DNA of 64,000 bases from Piscicola geometra (Eukaryota; Annelida; Clitellata; Hirudinida; Piscicolidae), in assembly GCA_943735955.1 (NCBI GenBank), contig OX030961.1:5185420-5249419 (forward strand), given 5' to 3'. The notes beneath the pieces were generated by a model, which worked only from the letters and a program-made list of their open reading frames with translations, was not told where the DNA came from and made no database searches. The first letter of the stretch is position 1. The number at the start of each line of letters is the position of its first letter. Of this stretch, positions 29,778 through 40,639 are shown piece by piece. The position numbers and the translations under genes were made by a program.

Positions 29778-31390
29778 ATGGCCGCCGCTAACCAAAGATA
29801 TTCCAAAAATGAAACGGCAGAAAAGAAATTGCAGCATAGGTACAAGGAGAGAAAAAGTCGTGAGTATAATTTCATAATGATAAATGATATATGCAATCTA
29901 TTATCAATATTTATTAATTATAATTTACAGGCTCTAGCAAAGTGAAAGACAAAAAGGTGACTGGTGTCCAGTAGGGGTTGCGCCTTTACAAAAAGAATGC
30001 TTGTAAATCTGAGAATTCTTTGCAAGTGCAGTGTTTTAAGGTGTACGGCAGGACTAAACCAAGAAGGAGTGATTTACAAGAAAAATAATCGCCTTCATGT
30101 TCACCAATGTCAAAATCCGTTAGCCCAAACAGGTAATCAAAGATCAGCAATATTTTTGAAAAATGTGAAATATTTTAATAATACGATTCCAGCTTTCAAA
30201 TAATTCTTCAAATGAGCATTGTTTTAAAATACAGATAAAGCTAGAAGCTATAAAAAACGGCTTCTACAATAATTGTAGATCGTGTACTTCAAATAATACC
30301 AAGCACCAACCAGCCTTCTGGGGCAAGAACAAGCAAAAGAAAATTGTGCCAAATAGTGAAAACGAGAAAAAGATGAGGCCACAAGAGCCAACGGAGACCT
30401 TGTTAGCTAAATATCATTTTATTAATCATTTGATTGCTTAAAAGCCATTAATAATGGTTTGTTAATAATCAATCATTCGACTACAACAGATCGATGAGTA
30501 GTATTTCCCAGCACACTGAACTGAGCTATATTTCAATGTGAACGAACGAAAAGTAATGCCATCTTTGCGACAACTATGCAGTTGAATTTACTGGCAAAGG
30601 CGAAAACCTGGTGCCTTCAAGCTGGTGAGAAAGCAATCTCCCAGCTGTTCCCCCTCCACGCCTTCATCAAGTATGAGGCTAGGGTGGCACAACTTGAACT
30701 TAACAAGATTTATTTTATTTAAATAGCTTTGATTGATTTAAATTGTTGGTAAAATGCACCATGTACACTTATCTAGGTTCGGAGACAACGTGAGGCAGCT
30801 TCCGTTGTACTTCGTTTTGATGAAGGCACAAGTCACATGACTAATGACGGTATGAAAAACTTATTTCTTCTTTTAATCATTGTTTTCAAATGTAAGGTGT
30901 TTGTTGAACGGAACGAGAGTGAATACTTTGGTTCTTGACTTTGAGGCTGGACTCTGGGTGGCTTTGCGACAGGTCTTTCCTGGCGTCCACTATGAAGGTT
31001 GTGCTTTCCATTTTTGCCAGGCCTTGTGGAGAAGTGCGCAAGGGTTTGACTCTCTTCTTCCCATCGTCTTGCAACTGACACCTACTTTCTATTACGTGAA
31101 ACACTCGCTGTTTGTCTTCTCCCAGCAAACCAAAGCCGCTCTTCTCTCGATGAACTTCGAGAAAGAGGCAAATGTGAGCTTCTTCATCATTTCTTCTGGC
31201 ATCTGTATAATCTTTCGCCTTACTTGACTTTTTCTTTTCTCTTTCCCTGTTAAGAATATCAGGTTATAAGACAGGCCTATTCCACGTTTGCTTTTTTCTT
31301 TCTTTCTTCCCTTTAGTGTTTTTGTAAAACTTGTCCACTGCCTTTCCGAGCCCAGCTTCAAAGTCAAACACAAATCCATTCATTCCCTTT
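29778..31390 (+). mobile_element. Decayed MULE-type DNA transposon with FLYWCH-like finger
   Basis: An N-terminal open stretch (MAAANQRYSKNETAEKK) leads to a FLYWCH-like segment (C..RCTAGL...VIYKKNNRLHVHQC) at ~29964-30120. Transposase pieces follow: GAFKLVRK, a frame shift and QLFPLHAFIK (~30600-30690); GDNVRQLPLYFVLMKAQ (~30780-30835); and VNTLVLDFEAG...HYEGCAFHFCQALWRSAQG (~30910-31050), the MULE D/E and CxFHF region. Several frameshifts make it non-functional. Confidence 0.72.
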
Positions 31391-31920
31391 CAGAGATGAA
31401 TTTTTTTGTTTGTTTTTTTTGAAAGGTATATTATTTTGTGTGATAGTTTTATGAAAAAAATATTTATTGAAAAAAAATTAATATAATAAATTTAAATTTT
31501 TTCTGCCCCATATACAATTCCATACCAGGTGTTCGCCTCTTACAGAAACTTCAACTGCATTAAAAAACCGCAAAGATGGAAAAAAGACGTTCGTTCACGA
31601 AAATAGTTGCACGTGACAAAGGGCTCTTTCAGTGTGCTTCAATGAAGCTCATCGATAGGGAGACTGGGGAAGATGTGCCAACTTAAAAACTCTTGTTTAA
31701 CAATCATTTGAGAAAAAACGACGATTTGCATCTTTAATGAAAATTTTAAAAGTGTTTTTTCATAGAAAATTTTACGGAATTAACAATAAATAGTAGAAAG
31801 CAGTATCTGTATAATAAAATACGACTTCAAAATCTAAATTATCCTCATATTCATTAAAAACGAATTAAAATCAAGATCAATCAAATAGATTTCTATAGCG
31901 CTCTTATTAAGATGACTTGC

Positions 31921-32096
31921 TTTTCATCTGCTTTTGATACTGTTGATCATAATCTTACTAAATGTTTTAGATTCTTTTAATATTTCTGGATCTTCCTTTA
32001 ACTGGCTTAAATCATATCTTTCTGAGCGAAATTCTTATATATCAATAGAATCTTTTCGTTCTTCATCTGTTTCTTTATCTTATGGTGTTCCACATG
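31921..32096 (+). mobile_element. L2-type LINE, left part (split by hAT)
   Basis: Reads SSAFDTVDHNL, then FNWLKSYLSERNSYI and LSYGVPH, the central fingers/palm of L2 reverse transcriptase. It stops at the hAT junction and resumes at 34726 with the next residues of the same motif. A minus-strand L2 tail (TCTATAGCGCTCTT) abuts it at ~31880-31920. Confidence 0.88.
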
Positions 32097-34725
32097 GGCG
32101 GCGATCCTGGGGGATCTTGGGGTCATAGGGACCCCCCACTTTTTTTCCATTTTTGTATTCAAAAATTTCTATTTGGATATGAGCATAATCGTCAACCATG
32201 GCATAAAAGTAAATGTTTATACAGTAATACATTGTGAGTATGTGTAGTTATAGTGATATTCATAGGTGGATTCTGAGATCCACTTCAATATCGACCCTTT
32301 CTAATATGAAGGGGTACTTGTTAGCTTGGAATCATTTGCTTCCATTGGTACTGCTGATGAAACAGCTGAAAGGCTTGAGGCCTTTTTTCAACAGGGCACT
32401 AATGCACTGGCCCTCAAGGAGTTGTTTTGGTGTATTCACTTCTGGAACAGTCAAACAAGTCGTTGCAATCAGCAAGTGCCAAGGTCAGTGGAATGGTTGC
32501 AGCGACTGATTCAGTTGTGCAAGAACTGCGTCGCCTACGATCAGATAAACAGTTTAACTCCATTTTCAGAGATGTCAACAGTATGGTTTTGGCATTTGAT
32601 CTCGAGCCGATTGCTGTACCTCGGGTGCAAAAGCCGCCACAAAAGTATTGTGGGCTGGGCCCAGCTTATGTAGCAACAACACCAGAGGAACAATGTTGTT
32701 AACTGGTGAAGTGAACCATGATATTTGCAAGCAGTATCGTGAGTTAAATAAAACTGGTCTTTGTTTACAGTTATCTATGTTTAAAGACCAGAATGAATAC
32801 AGAAATTTAGCACAAACGCAAAAAAGAATGCAAGCTATGATCACGGAAGCCAGACATCTGTTTCCTTAGGTTGAAATATTGGTCAGATTGATGCTTGTGT
32901 GTCCAATAACTTCATGTACTGCAGAAAGATCTTTTAGTGCTTTGCGGCGTCTTAAGACTTGGTTGCGTGCACCTATGACACAGCCTCGCTTGAATTCACT
33001 GGCCGTTTGTCATGCACATCAGGATATACTTGACAGTCTGGATTTGAAAAGACTAGCAGAAGAATTTGCTAGTCGGTCAGACATTCGAAAAAGTTTTTTT
33101 GGAAATTGGAGTCAACGAGCTGTGGGGAGAGGGCAGGAGGACAGGCAGAGAGGGTATTTTATGTTATCTAAATGGCCCACAGTGTATATTTAGATTCTAA
33201 ATATACACCGTGGGCCAAAAAAATCTCCCAATGAATATTTTTTTAAATAATTTTTTTTAAATAGTTTTTATTGATCACGGTTTGACAGACGCAGGCCATG
33301 TTACATGTTGCATAAGATACTAGATAATAGTAGATAATTATAGGATACTGATGCTAATGATAATGGTTTGGAAAAAAAATACTACAAGACAAAGGATATG
33401 GTGAATAGGTAATAATTAAGTACATAAATAAGCAATAAGAATCAGAGATGCCAATATAAATATAAATGTAAAATATAGAATGTGATATTTAAGAAGACGA
33501 GGGAGGAATGTTTCACTTTCAAGCGTAGTATATATAGGGGTATCAAAAATGTGTTTACGGGGTCTTAAGTTATGAGTAGATTTTTTAAGGGGGGGAAGGT
33601 AGTTAAGTCTTATGAGTTTTTTAATTAGGGACTGGAGTTGCTTAATGTGAGGCTGATTAGCAAAACCAGACCAAGAAGGAGCTGCATACTTAAGGTGAGA
33701 GATGATGAGGGACTCAGTGATGTCAAAGAGTTTGGCACCAAAGAGTCCATGGGAACGGATTGTTTTGACGGCATGAAAAGTTTGAAAGCATTTATTGATA
33801 ATGTGATCTATGTGTGGTGAAATGTTAAGGGTGTCAGTGAATGTGATACCTAAGACAGGGAGTTTGTTAGCGCGTTGAATGGAAGGATGTAAAGTTGGTG
33901 GTGTGATGCGTTTATAACTATTATGGACTATGAGTTCAAATGATTTTTTGAGGTTGAGTGAGAGATTACTGAGCTTGGCCCACTTAGAGAGGGATTCAAG
34001 CTCTGATTGGATGGTGTGGGTGTTAGATGATGGAATAATGAGATAGGTGTCGTCAGCGAATTTTAAAATATAATTAGAAGGGTGATAGGGTTGAAGTGAA
34101 GAGGCGTTGATTATAAAGGTAGATGGACCAAGAACTGAGCCTTGGACCACGCTAGAGTTGATGGGAAGGATACTAGAAAGTTGATTTAAATAAATGGTGG
34201 AATGTGATCGGTTGGAAAGGAATGAAATGAGAAGGTTATATATGTTGTCATCTAGAGGAAGAAGTGCAAGATTGGAGGCGAGGGTATGGTGATCAAGAGT
34301 GTCAAAGGCTTTAGTAAAGTCAAGAGCAATATTTGTTTATAACTTTGGCAAATTTAAATCTATTTGTAATTTTGTTAAACTATTGTACTCAGAAATGAAT
34401 TGAAAACAAGATGTTATAAAATTTATTATATGGGTTTTTGGCTAGTTGTAATTGAATTTATATAGATGAAAATTAATAAAAGGCACTAAAAACGCTATTG
34501 TTTCTCACCAAATCGCTCATAGTGGCAATAGAATAGTATTTTTATTGAGTCTCAAACTTTTTTATATGATTGGTGATACAAATATTAATAGTTTATGCAA
34601 AAATAATTTGCACTACAGCAAACATTACTAAATAGTATTGCTTTTACTGTATTGATCGATACCGGTTCTTTGATTCCAGCCCTGGGGAGGACCCCCCCAA
34701 GATTTTCCGCAGATCGCCGCCCCTA
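32097..34725 (+). mobile_element. hAT-type transposon inserted in an L2
   Basis: Both ends carry inverted GGCGGCGATC...ATCTTGGGG sequence, matching the CAGGGGCGGATC-like ends of ZMYM-type hAT elements. The L2 sequence GTGTTCCACA is present on both sides, containing an 8-bp target duplication. Transposase remnants on the plus strand (32280-33190) include RSDKQFNSIFRDV and the C-terminal dimerisation segment VCPITSCTAERSFSALRRLK with LNSLAVCHAHQDI. Frameshifts and stops show it is dead. A minus-strand LINE fills its right half. Confidence 0.85.
33240..34335 (-). mobile_element. CR1/L2-like LINE fragment nested in the hAT
   Basis: On the minus strand it reads DFTKAFDTLDHHTL...LISFLSNRSHST, then VQGSVLGPSTFIINAS, LKFADDTYLIIPS (intact FADD catalytic motif), NLSLNLKKSFELIV and LKYAAPSWSGF. 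The 3' untranslated tail includes CATGGCCTGCGTCTGTCA (plus-strand 33283-33300) shared with the SINE at 24775. It is 5'-truncated. Confidence 0.87.
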
Positions 34726-35296
34726 GTGTTCCACAGGGCTCACTCCTTGGACCCTTACTTTTTATTCCCCACACCTCTGAACTACCTAATATTATTTCTT
34801 CATCTTCCTTAGATAGTCAAATTTATGCTGATGACTCCTATATTTATACATCTTTAACTGACTCTTCTCTTGACCTTGCTGTTAATAAAATAACTCTCTG
34901 TCTTCAATCTATGATTTCTTGGGCTTCATCTATGTTTCTCAAATTAAACCCAGACGAATTTGAACTCATCTATTTCAATAAAAAATCAAAATCTTTACTA
35001 TCCCTTCCTTCTTTAGTTTTGCCTTTCCCTTCTTCATTATCTCTAAACCCTTCATCTTCCATTCGTAGCCTTGGTTTTATTTTTGATTCTCACCTGTCTT
35101 TAGCTTCTCCAATTCTATCTGTTTCTAAAGCTTGTTATTTCCACAGTCCTGTTATTAAACAGCTTCTTTATTTTATTGATGATCCTACTTTGCAGCTTCT
35201 TGTATCTTCTCTAGTTCTCTCCAGGATTGATTATTGCAACTATCTTTACTATGGCCTCCCTGATACTACTTTAGCTTCCCTAAATAATTATGACTA
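34726..35296 (+). mobile_element. L2-type LINE, right part
   Basis: Continues the L2 split by hAT: GVPQGSLLGPLLF-like start, SQIYADDSYIYTS (YADD catalytic motif), MFLKLNPDEFELIYF, SLGFIFDSHLSLASPI and VLSRIDYCNYLYYGLP. It ends abruptly at a junction with non-LINE sequence (TTATGACGGCC...). The same junction recurs at 42535. Confidence 0.88.
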
Positions 35297-35424
35297 AAAA
35301 ATTGTGATTATTATGACGGCCATTTAAATATTCGTAACTTATTCTTTTTCACGAAAAAATATGTTATTATTTCATGAAAGTTGAAAACCTATAATATAAA
35401 TTAAATTAAAATTGAAATACTAAA

Positions 35425-35511
35425 ATGGTCAACGAACATGCCACTTACCCGTTTGTTCGGAGTATGAACCTATACCAACGTGAGTCGCAAAGACCATACC
35501 ATACAAGGAAG
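35425..35511 (+). pseudogene. Duplicated 5' fragment of the Q/P/Y-rich gene
   Basis: ATG followed by MVNEHATYPFVRSMNLYQRE and SQRPYH, identical in protein to the start at 42666. The ~130 bp upstream is also shared. It breaks off at ~35511 into caspase intron sequence. Confidence 0.65.
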
Positions 35512-35537
35512 GTTGCTGAAACTAATACTTGTTACAG

Positions 35538-36327
35538 GAACTATGGCACTTCTTGGAGACAGAATGTCGCAACCTCAACCGTTTCAATGGTTTTCTAGAT
35601 GATGGTAATTATGTTGATGATGATGATATTGATAATGATGATGATGATGATGATGAAGTTCTAGAATATATATCATCACAAGGATTACATCCATCAGATC
35701 AGATCAATGGTGATGGGGATCAGAGAGCCCCTAATGATGATGAGAAAGACGCTCTCAGTAGTCAGTACAAGGACATGGGGTCTTATATATTGGTGATCAT
35801 GAGTCATAGCACCAAGGGTCACGTGTGTGGGACAGACGTCTCGAGGGATGGCAGTAACCAGATCGAGATCAAAGCGATAGTGGAACGATTCGCTAAGTGT
35901 GCCTACCTGAAAAACAAACCCAAGCTGTTCTTTGTGCAGGCATGTCAGAACGGTTTGTGAGAGGATGGTGGTGTAAGGGAGGGAGGTGAATGAAGGATGG
36001 TTAGATGAATCAAGGAAATGGATGGTGTAGCTTTAGTATTTTCCATCCACCTCCATCCGCCCATCAATCTCCATACCGGAGAACACAAACCACAAGACCA
36101 ACTCAAGACCTCCATCACCCACCCTTACGTGTCCATCAACCCTTGCCTCTGCATGAAAGAAAACAGAAAGCCAGGCATGAAGACTCCGCTCATCGGAGCA
36201 AACTCTTTCAACGCAAAAACTAACCACAAGACGAACGCTTGTCATAAGGAATCTTCTCCACCCAAAGGCGCCTCACCAGACGTGCACCCCATGGCGGACA
36301 CCCTCTTCATGATTTCAACCCAACCTG
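35538..36327 (+). pseudogene. Partial caspase, copy I (large-subunit exon and linker exon)
   Basis: Exon 35538-35952 starts after CTTGTTACAG with ELWHFLETE, has an Asp-rich stretch, then SYILVIMSHSTKGHVCGTD (catalytic His kept; the usual SHG is SHS) and KPKLFFVQACQN (catalytic Cys kept). Exon 36037-36327 ends DTLFMISTQPG, the start of the small subunit. Phases match. The upstream and downstream exons seen in the copy at 46731-50959 are missing nearby. It retains an open frame where the larger copy is broken. Confidence 0.8.
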
Positions 36328-36589
36328 GTTAGTGATGTTCAAAATAGTTCATCTCTCATCTATCCATCACAACTTCTCTCTCTCTTCCACCTTTTTTTCT
36401 TATATTTTCCAACCATAATATAATTTGTCTTTTGCCTTTATACATCTACCATTACTTCACTCCACTAGTCTTCTACCCCACCCATTTCTTTTTCCATTGT
36501 GTGTGCATTTGAAAACAATAGGATATGAAATTTTGTATATGCCTAGTCATCATCTATTACATCATTATAATAAAATTCAAATCAAGTTA

Positions 36590-36712
36590 TTTTATATGAT
36601 AAATTTTGTTTTATACTCAACAATTTATTTTATATTCTACAATCTATTTTATTTCTACAATTTATTTCATATTCTACAATTTATTTTATATTCTACAATA
36701 CAATATAATTCA
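36590..36712. repeat. 19-bp minisatellite (about 5 units)
   Basis: Units ACAATTTATTTTATATTCT (19 bp, one of 18). It follows the caspase copy I linker-exon intron and precedes a small L2 tail and a conserved ~185-bp flank. Confidence 0.8.
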
Positions 36713-36773
36713 AGCGCCTTTGTTTACTTACTAAAGGGCGCTATACAAATCATTAATGATTGATTGATTGACA
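36713..36773 (+). mobile_element. Short L2 3' tail
   Basis: CAAGCGCC...AAGGGCGCTATACAAATC followed by TGATTGATTGATTGAC, the L2 end motif with its tetranucleotide tail. It is inserted at the end of the 19-bp array. Confidence 0.6.
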
Positions 36774-36779
36774 ATAGAA

Positions 36780-36965
36780 TAAAATTTATTTCATGTTGTA
36801 CAATTTGTATACTATTCCTTACAACCAATAGAAATGTTTTTTTTAATTTACGCATTTTGATTCGTCAGATATTATTATAATTAAGCTTGTATATGTATGA
36901 ATCTTTAGCTCCAGCCACAACTGATTATAACATTTCTAAAAACTTTCAAACACCAAATTAGTTGA
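36780..36965 (+). repeat. Conserved flank of the 19-bp arrays, copy A
   Basis: Shared with 39406-39595 and, inverted, with 52230-52345. Landmarks: ACAATTTGTATAC, CTTACAACCAAT, CGTCAGATATTATTATAATT and AATCTTTAGCTCCA. Confidence 0.85.
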
Positions 36966-37049
36966 TTAAAATTTAAAATAAAATTATTAGAAATTATTGA
37001 GAAAAAAAAAGTCTTTAGATGTATTTTTTTCATGCTATAAATAGCATTC

Positions 37050-37320
37050 TAATAATAATAATAAAATTCATTTTTATAGCGCTATGGTGGACACAAAAGC
37101 GTTCTTTGTGAGGAACTTGGTGGAATGAAATAGAAGAAAATATAAAATTGTAATTAAATGAAAAAATTAAGTCATGAAATAAATGACTGAGTAAATGACT
37201 ACAAATGAATGACTGAGTGAATAAGTAAATGAAATTAGACAAAATAAGAGGAAAAATGATTAATTAAATACTAGTTGAAAGAAATGGGTTTTTAATCCTT
37301 TCTTGAAAAATATAAATGCG
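37050..37320 (-). mobile_element. L2 3'-end fragment
   Basis: Near-identical to 39665-39935 and similar to the 3' end of the L2 at 47347-48675. An (AAT)n tail is followed by TATAGCGCTATGG, AAAGCGTTCTTTGTGAGGAA, then the TGACTGAGTAAATGACT region. The same insertion in two places shows it predates the duplication of its host segment. Confidence 0.75.
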
Positions 37321-37444
37321 CATTGACAATGCAATGGTGGCTTCGTTATACATTTCCATTGCATCTAATATTTATTTTACGTACGGAGTATCGATGAAAT
37401 AGAGATTTCCAAACTTAGGAGTTTGCTGAAGTATAATTGTTGAA

Positions 37445-37645
37445 GAATCCAATCCCAATAACTTCTATTCCCGTTCTCGATTTAAAAGTTGATTCTTGTT
37501 CCCGTATTTTTCCGTTCTCGATTTAACTGTTGATTCCAGTTCCCGTTGCCGTCCCGAATACCTACTCCCAGTTCCCCCACTTTTCTCGTTCCGAAATTAA
37601 TTCTCATTCCCGATCCCGTGAGTACCCGGTCCGACCTCTAGTACT
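37445..37645 (-). mobile_element. Possible hAT terminal fragment with CCCGTTC repeats
   Basis: Imperfect repeats of TTCCCGTTCTCGATTTAA on the plus strand. The minus-strand end, TAGAGGTCGGACCGGGTACT, resembles hAT termini. No partner end was identified. Confidence 0.3.
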
Positions 37646-38084
37646 GACACAAAGTCACACAACCTTGTTTGAAGTAGAGCAGGATGAAAGACAAGGCGAA
37701 AATGAAGATCTGTTGTGGTTTTGTTAAGAGCTGCAAATATGGCTGACTTCATCTCTGCTAACAATTTAGAGTTAAAAAATAATAGACCAACCAGAATTTC
37801 CCTTGAATATCCCAAGTGTCGACTGAAGGACTTGATTGCAGCCTCACCTATTGCTTCATGAAGCTTTCTAACGGACTAAGAAACGTATATCAATTCTTGG
37901 GACAGTTGCACCACACACACACATGTGAAACAGGCTTCAAGTAACCGAGAGATGACAGTTATTGGGCAGTCATCTGAAACGTTGAACAAACAAGAATATT
38001 TAGAGAACTCGGCCATCCAACGAGGTCAGTGAAACCCACATGGAGGACGAATGTGTATATCAGCCTTAACCTCTACTCAAAGTA
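37646..38084. other. Unassigned sequence
   Basis: Moderate GC with short open frames (for example VEQDERQGENEDLLWFC on the plus strand), possibly transposon-derived. No family could be named. Confidence 0.3.
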
Positions 38085-38600
38085 TTAACTTATAAATTTA
38101 CAAAATAATTCTTATTCACCAGGGGGACATAAAAAGTTTAAAAAAAGTGATTACCTTTATTAACGATCAATTTTAATATTGAATTTTATTTAAATAATCG
38201 AATGAATATTTATATTCATTTATACAATATACATATATATATATTTTTTAATACATATGTTATGAGCTTTTTCAATTCAAAAGAGGTTTACAATAAATTT
38301 ATTAAATTCTAGGTTTAAAACTACAAATAGAATATATATATATATATATATAAGTATAAATTTGAAAAATAATTCTTATTCACCAGGGGGACATAAAAAG
38401 TTAAAAAAGGTGATTACCTTTATAACCGATCAATTTGAATAGTAATAAAAAAATTTAAAGAATCAAATGAATATTTATATTCATTTATACAATATATATA
38501 TATTCAATATATATATATTTATATATTTATAATGATTTTTTTTATTCAAATGGGGTTTACAATTAATTTTTTAAATTAAAGGTTTTAAACTACAAATAGA
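38085..38600 (+). repeat. Tandem duplication, ~260-bp unit
   Basis: Two diverged copies (38085-38345 and 38346-38600). Each contains ATTCTTATTCACCAGGGGGA, then GTGATTACCTTTAT, GAATATTTATATTCATTTAT and AAACTACAAATAGAAT. They are separated by a TA microsatellite. Confidence 0.85.
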
Positions 38601-38619
38601 ATTAAAAGGGGGAAATGAA

Positions 38620-38775
38620 GGGTAGGTGAAATTTGAGATGAAAAAAAGACTGGTTGGGAGAAGAGGGTTGAAAGAAGGGATGGTTGAAGGACAGTGCGGG
38701 AGGAAGGGGTGGAAGGTTGCTGAAACTAATACTTGTTACAGGAACTATGGCAGTTCTATTACAACAAATATTATA
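38620..38775 (+). pseudogene. Caspase fragment, copy II (exons deleted)
   Basis: Matches the intron before the caspase large-subunit exon, its CTTGTTACAG acceptor and the first ~18 exon bases (GGAACTATGGCAGTTC). It then jumps at a TATTAC microhomology to the sequence that follows the linker exon in copy I (~36553). About 1 kb with both exons is missing. Sequence up to ~39000 matches, inverted, 63100-63450. Confidence 0.75.
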
Positions 38776-39104
38776 ATAAAATTCAAGTCAAGAGATGCTG
38801 GCGTACAGTAATATAAAATTATATTAAGAAATATACTTTTATAGAGCTGTGCTTTAATCTATGTTTAATATTCGATTAACGCTGTTTTCAAAACGCTCGA
38901 AATTGATCAGTAAGTCAACAATATACAATTAAGAAAACCATTCAATTAAGAATTAGGCTTGTTTTAGAAAGAAGGCGTATAAGAATGGGACTGGAAAATA
39001 GAAAAATAATTATGAAATATTGTTTTCCTAAATAATCGAACCCTTACATTTACCAAAACTCTTCTCTAGAATATTGTGCGAATTATGAATATAGAATAAT
39101 ATGA

Positions 39105-39405
39105 TAAATTTTATTTTATATTCTACAAGTTATTTTATATGATAAAATTGATTTTTTCCAATATAATTTATTTTTCCTTTTAAAATTTATTTTTTAGAAT
39201 AAAATTTATTTTTTAGAATAAAATTTATATTTTAGAATAAAATTTATTTTTTAGAATAAAATTTATTTTTTAGAATAAAATTTATTTTTTAGAATAAAAT
39301 TTATTTTTTAAAATAAAATTTATTTTTTAGAATAAAATTTATTTTTTAGAATGAAATTTATTTTTCAGAATAAAATTTATTTTTTAGAATACAATTTATT
39401 TTACG
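39105..39405. repeat. 19-bp minisatellite (about 13 units)
   Basis: Starts with one unit like the 38-bp dimer (ATTCTACAAGTTATTTTATA, GATAAAATTGATTTT), then repeats AAAATTTATTTTTTAGAAT (19 bp). Confidence 0.88.
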
Positions 39406-39595
39406 TTCTACAATTTGTATACTAATCCTTACAACCAATGGAAATCTCCTTTTTGATGACGTATTTGGATGCGTCAGATATTATTATAATTATGCTTGTA
39501 TATGTCTGAATCTTTAGCTCCACCCACAACTGATTATAACTTTTCTAAAAACTTCCAAACACCAAATTAGTTTATTTAAATTTCAAATAAAATTA
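39406..39595 (+). repeat. Conserved flank of the 19-bp arrays, copy B
   Basis: Close match to 36780-36965, and inverted to 52230-52345. Confidence 0.85.
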
Positions 39596-39664
39596 TCAGA
39601 AATTATTGAAAATAATTTTTTTCTTTAGATGCCTTTTTTTTCATGCTGTAAATAGCATTCTAAT

Positions 39665-39935
39665 AATAATAATACAATTTAATTTTATAACGCTATCAAA
39701 CGCAACAGAAGCGCTCTTTGTCAGGTACTTAGTGGAGTGAAATAGAATAAAATATAAAATTAAAATAAAATGAAAAAATAAAATCATGAAATAAAAAACT
39801 GAGTAATTGACTACAAATGAGTGACTGAGGGAAAAAGTAAATGAAGTAAGACAAAATAAGAAAGAAAAAAATTAATTAAATGCTAGTTTAAAAAATTAGT
39901 TTTTAATCTTTTCTTGAAAAATATAAATGCGCTAT
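39665..39935 (-). mobile_element. L2 3'-end fragment
   Basis: Second copy of the fragment at 37050-37320, in the same place relative to the conserved flank. Confidence 0.75.
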
Positions 39936-40639
39936 AGAATTTGTATTTATAAAAAAACAATTTTTAGACAATATTAATTTATTTTAGTTAAAATCATTTT
40001 TGAAAGAACATAATCAAATGGGTGAGAAGGATAGTATGAAAGAGTGGAGGTTTGGAGGAATGCTTTATGCTGTCGACATCCTAGTGACGGCGGGAAACAT
40101 TCCTTCTCTTTGCATTGGATGAGAATCTTTTCAAACTCCTCCCACTTTTTGTCTTTATCCATTTTTTCTCTTTTACTTTCCATTTTTTTTCTTTTTTCAA
40201 TTACGTTATAAAAAAATTCACTTTTTACGACTAAAATTTGTTAATACAGGTGGGGGGCAAAGTCCAACCTGATTAACAAACACAAAATTCCATCCAATTT
40301 TTTTCAGAAAAACAAACCATTTCAAAAAACACTCTCCCGAATATTTTAAGCAGAATTACCACAACAATAACTAACCTCGAGGGCAAAGCACCAATCTGTA
40401 AACTATTTCTAAATTCCCAGTTATTCATTTTTTAAAGAATAAATGAATGCTCTAACAGTTCATGGAAAAAAAAGTATATTGTATTTAAAAATAAAATAGT
40501 AAAACATAAATCGTTGACCAGCTCATTTTGTGTGTTTGTGTGTGTTTATAGGTAAACTGTCAGCTACTGTGCTTGTCTGTATCATTGTGTGTTTAAATTG
40601 CATTTATCGCTTTTAAAACAGTTATTAAGTTTAACTAAC

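Noticed and set aside
30833..31379. Minus-strand open frames opposite the MULE
   Set aside because: The plus strand carries recognisable transposase motifs; the minus frames are shadows.
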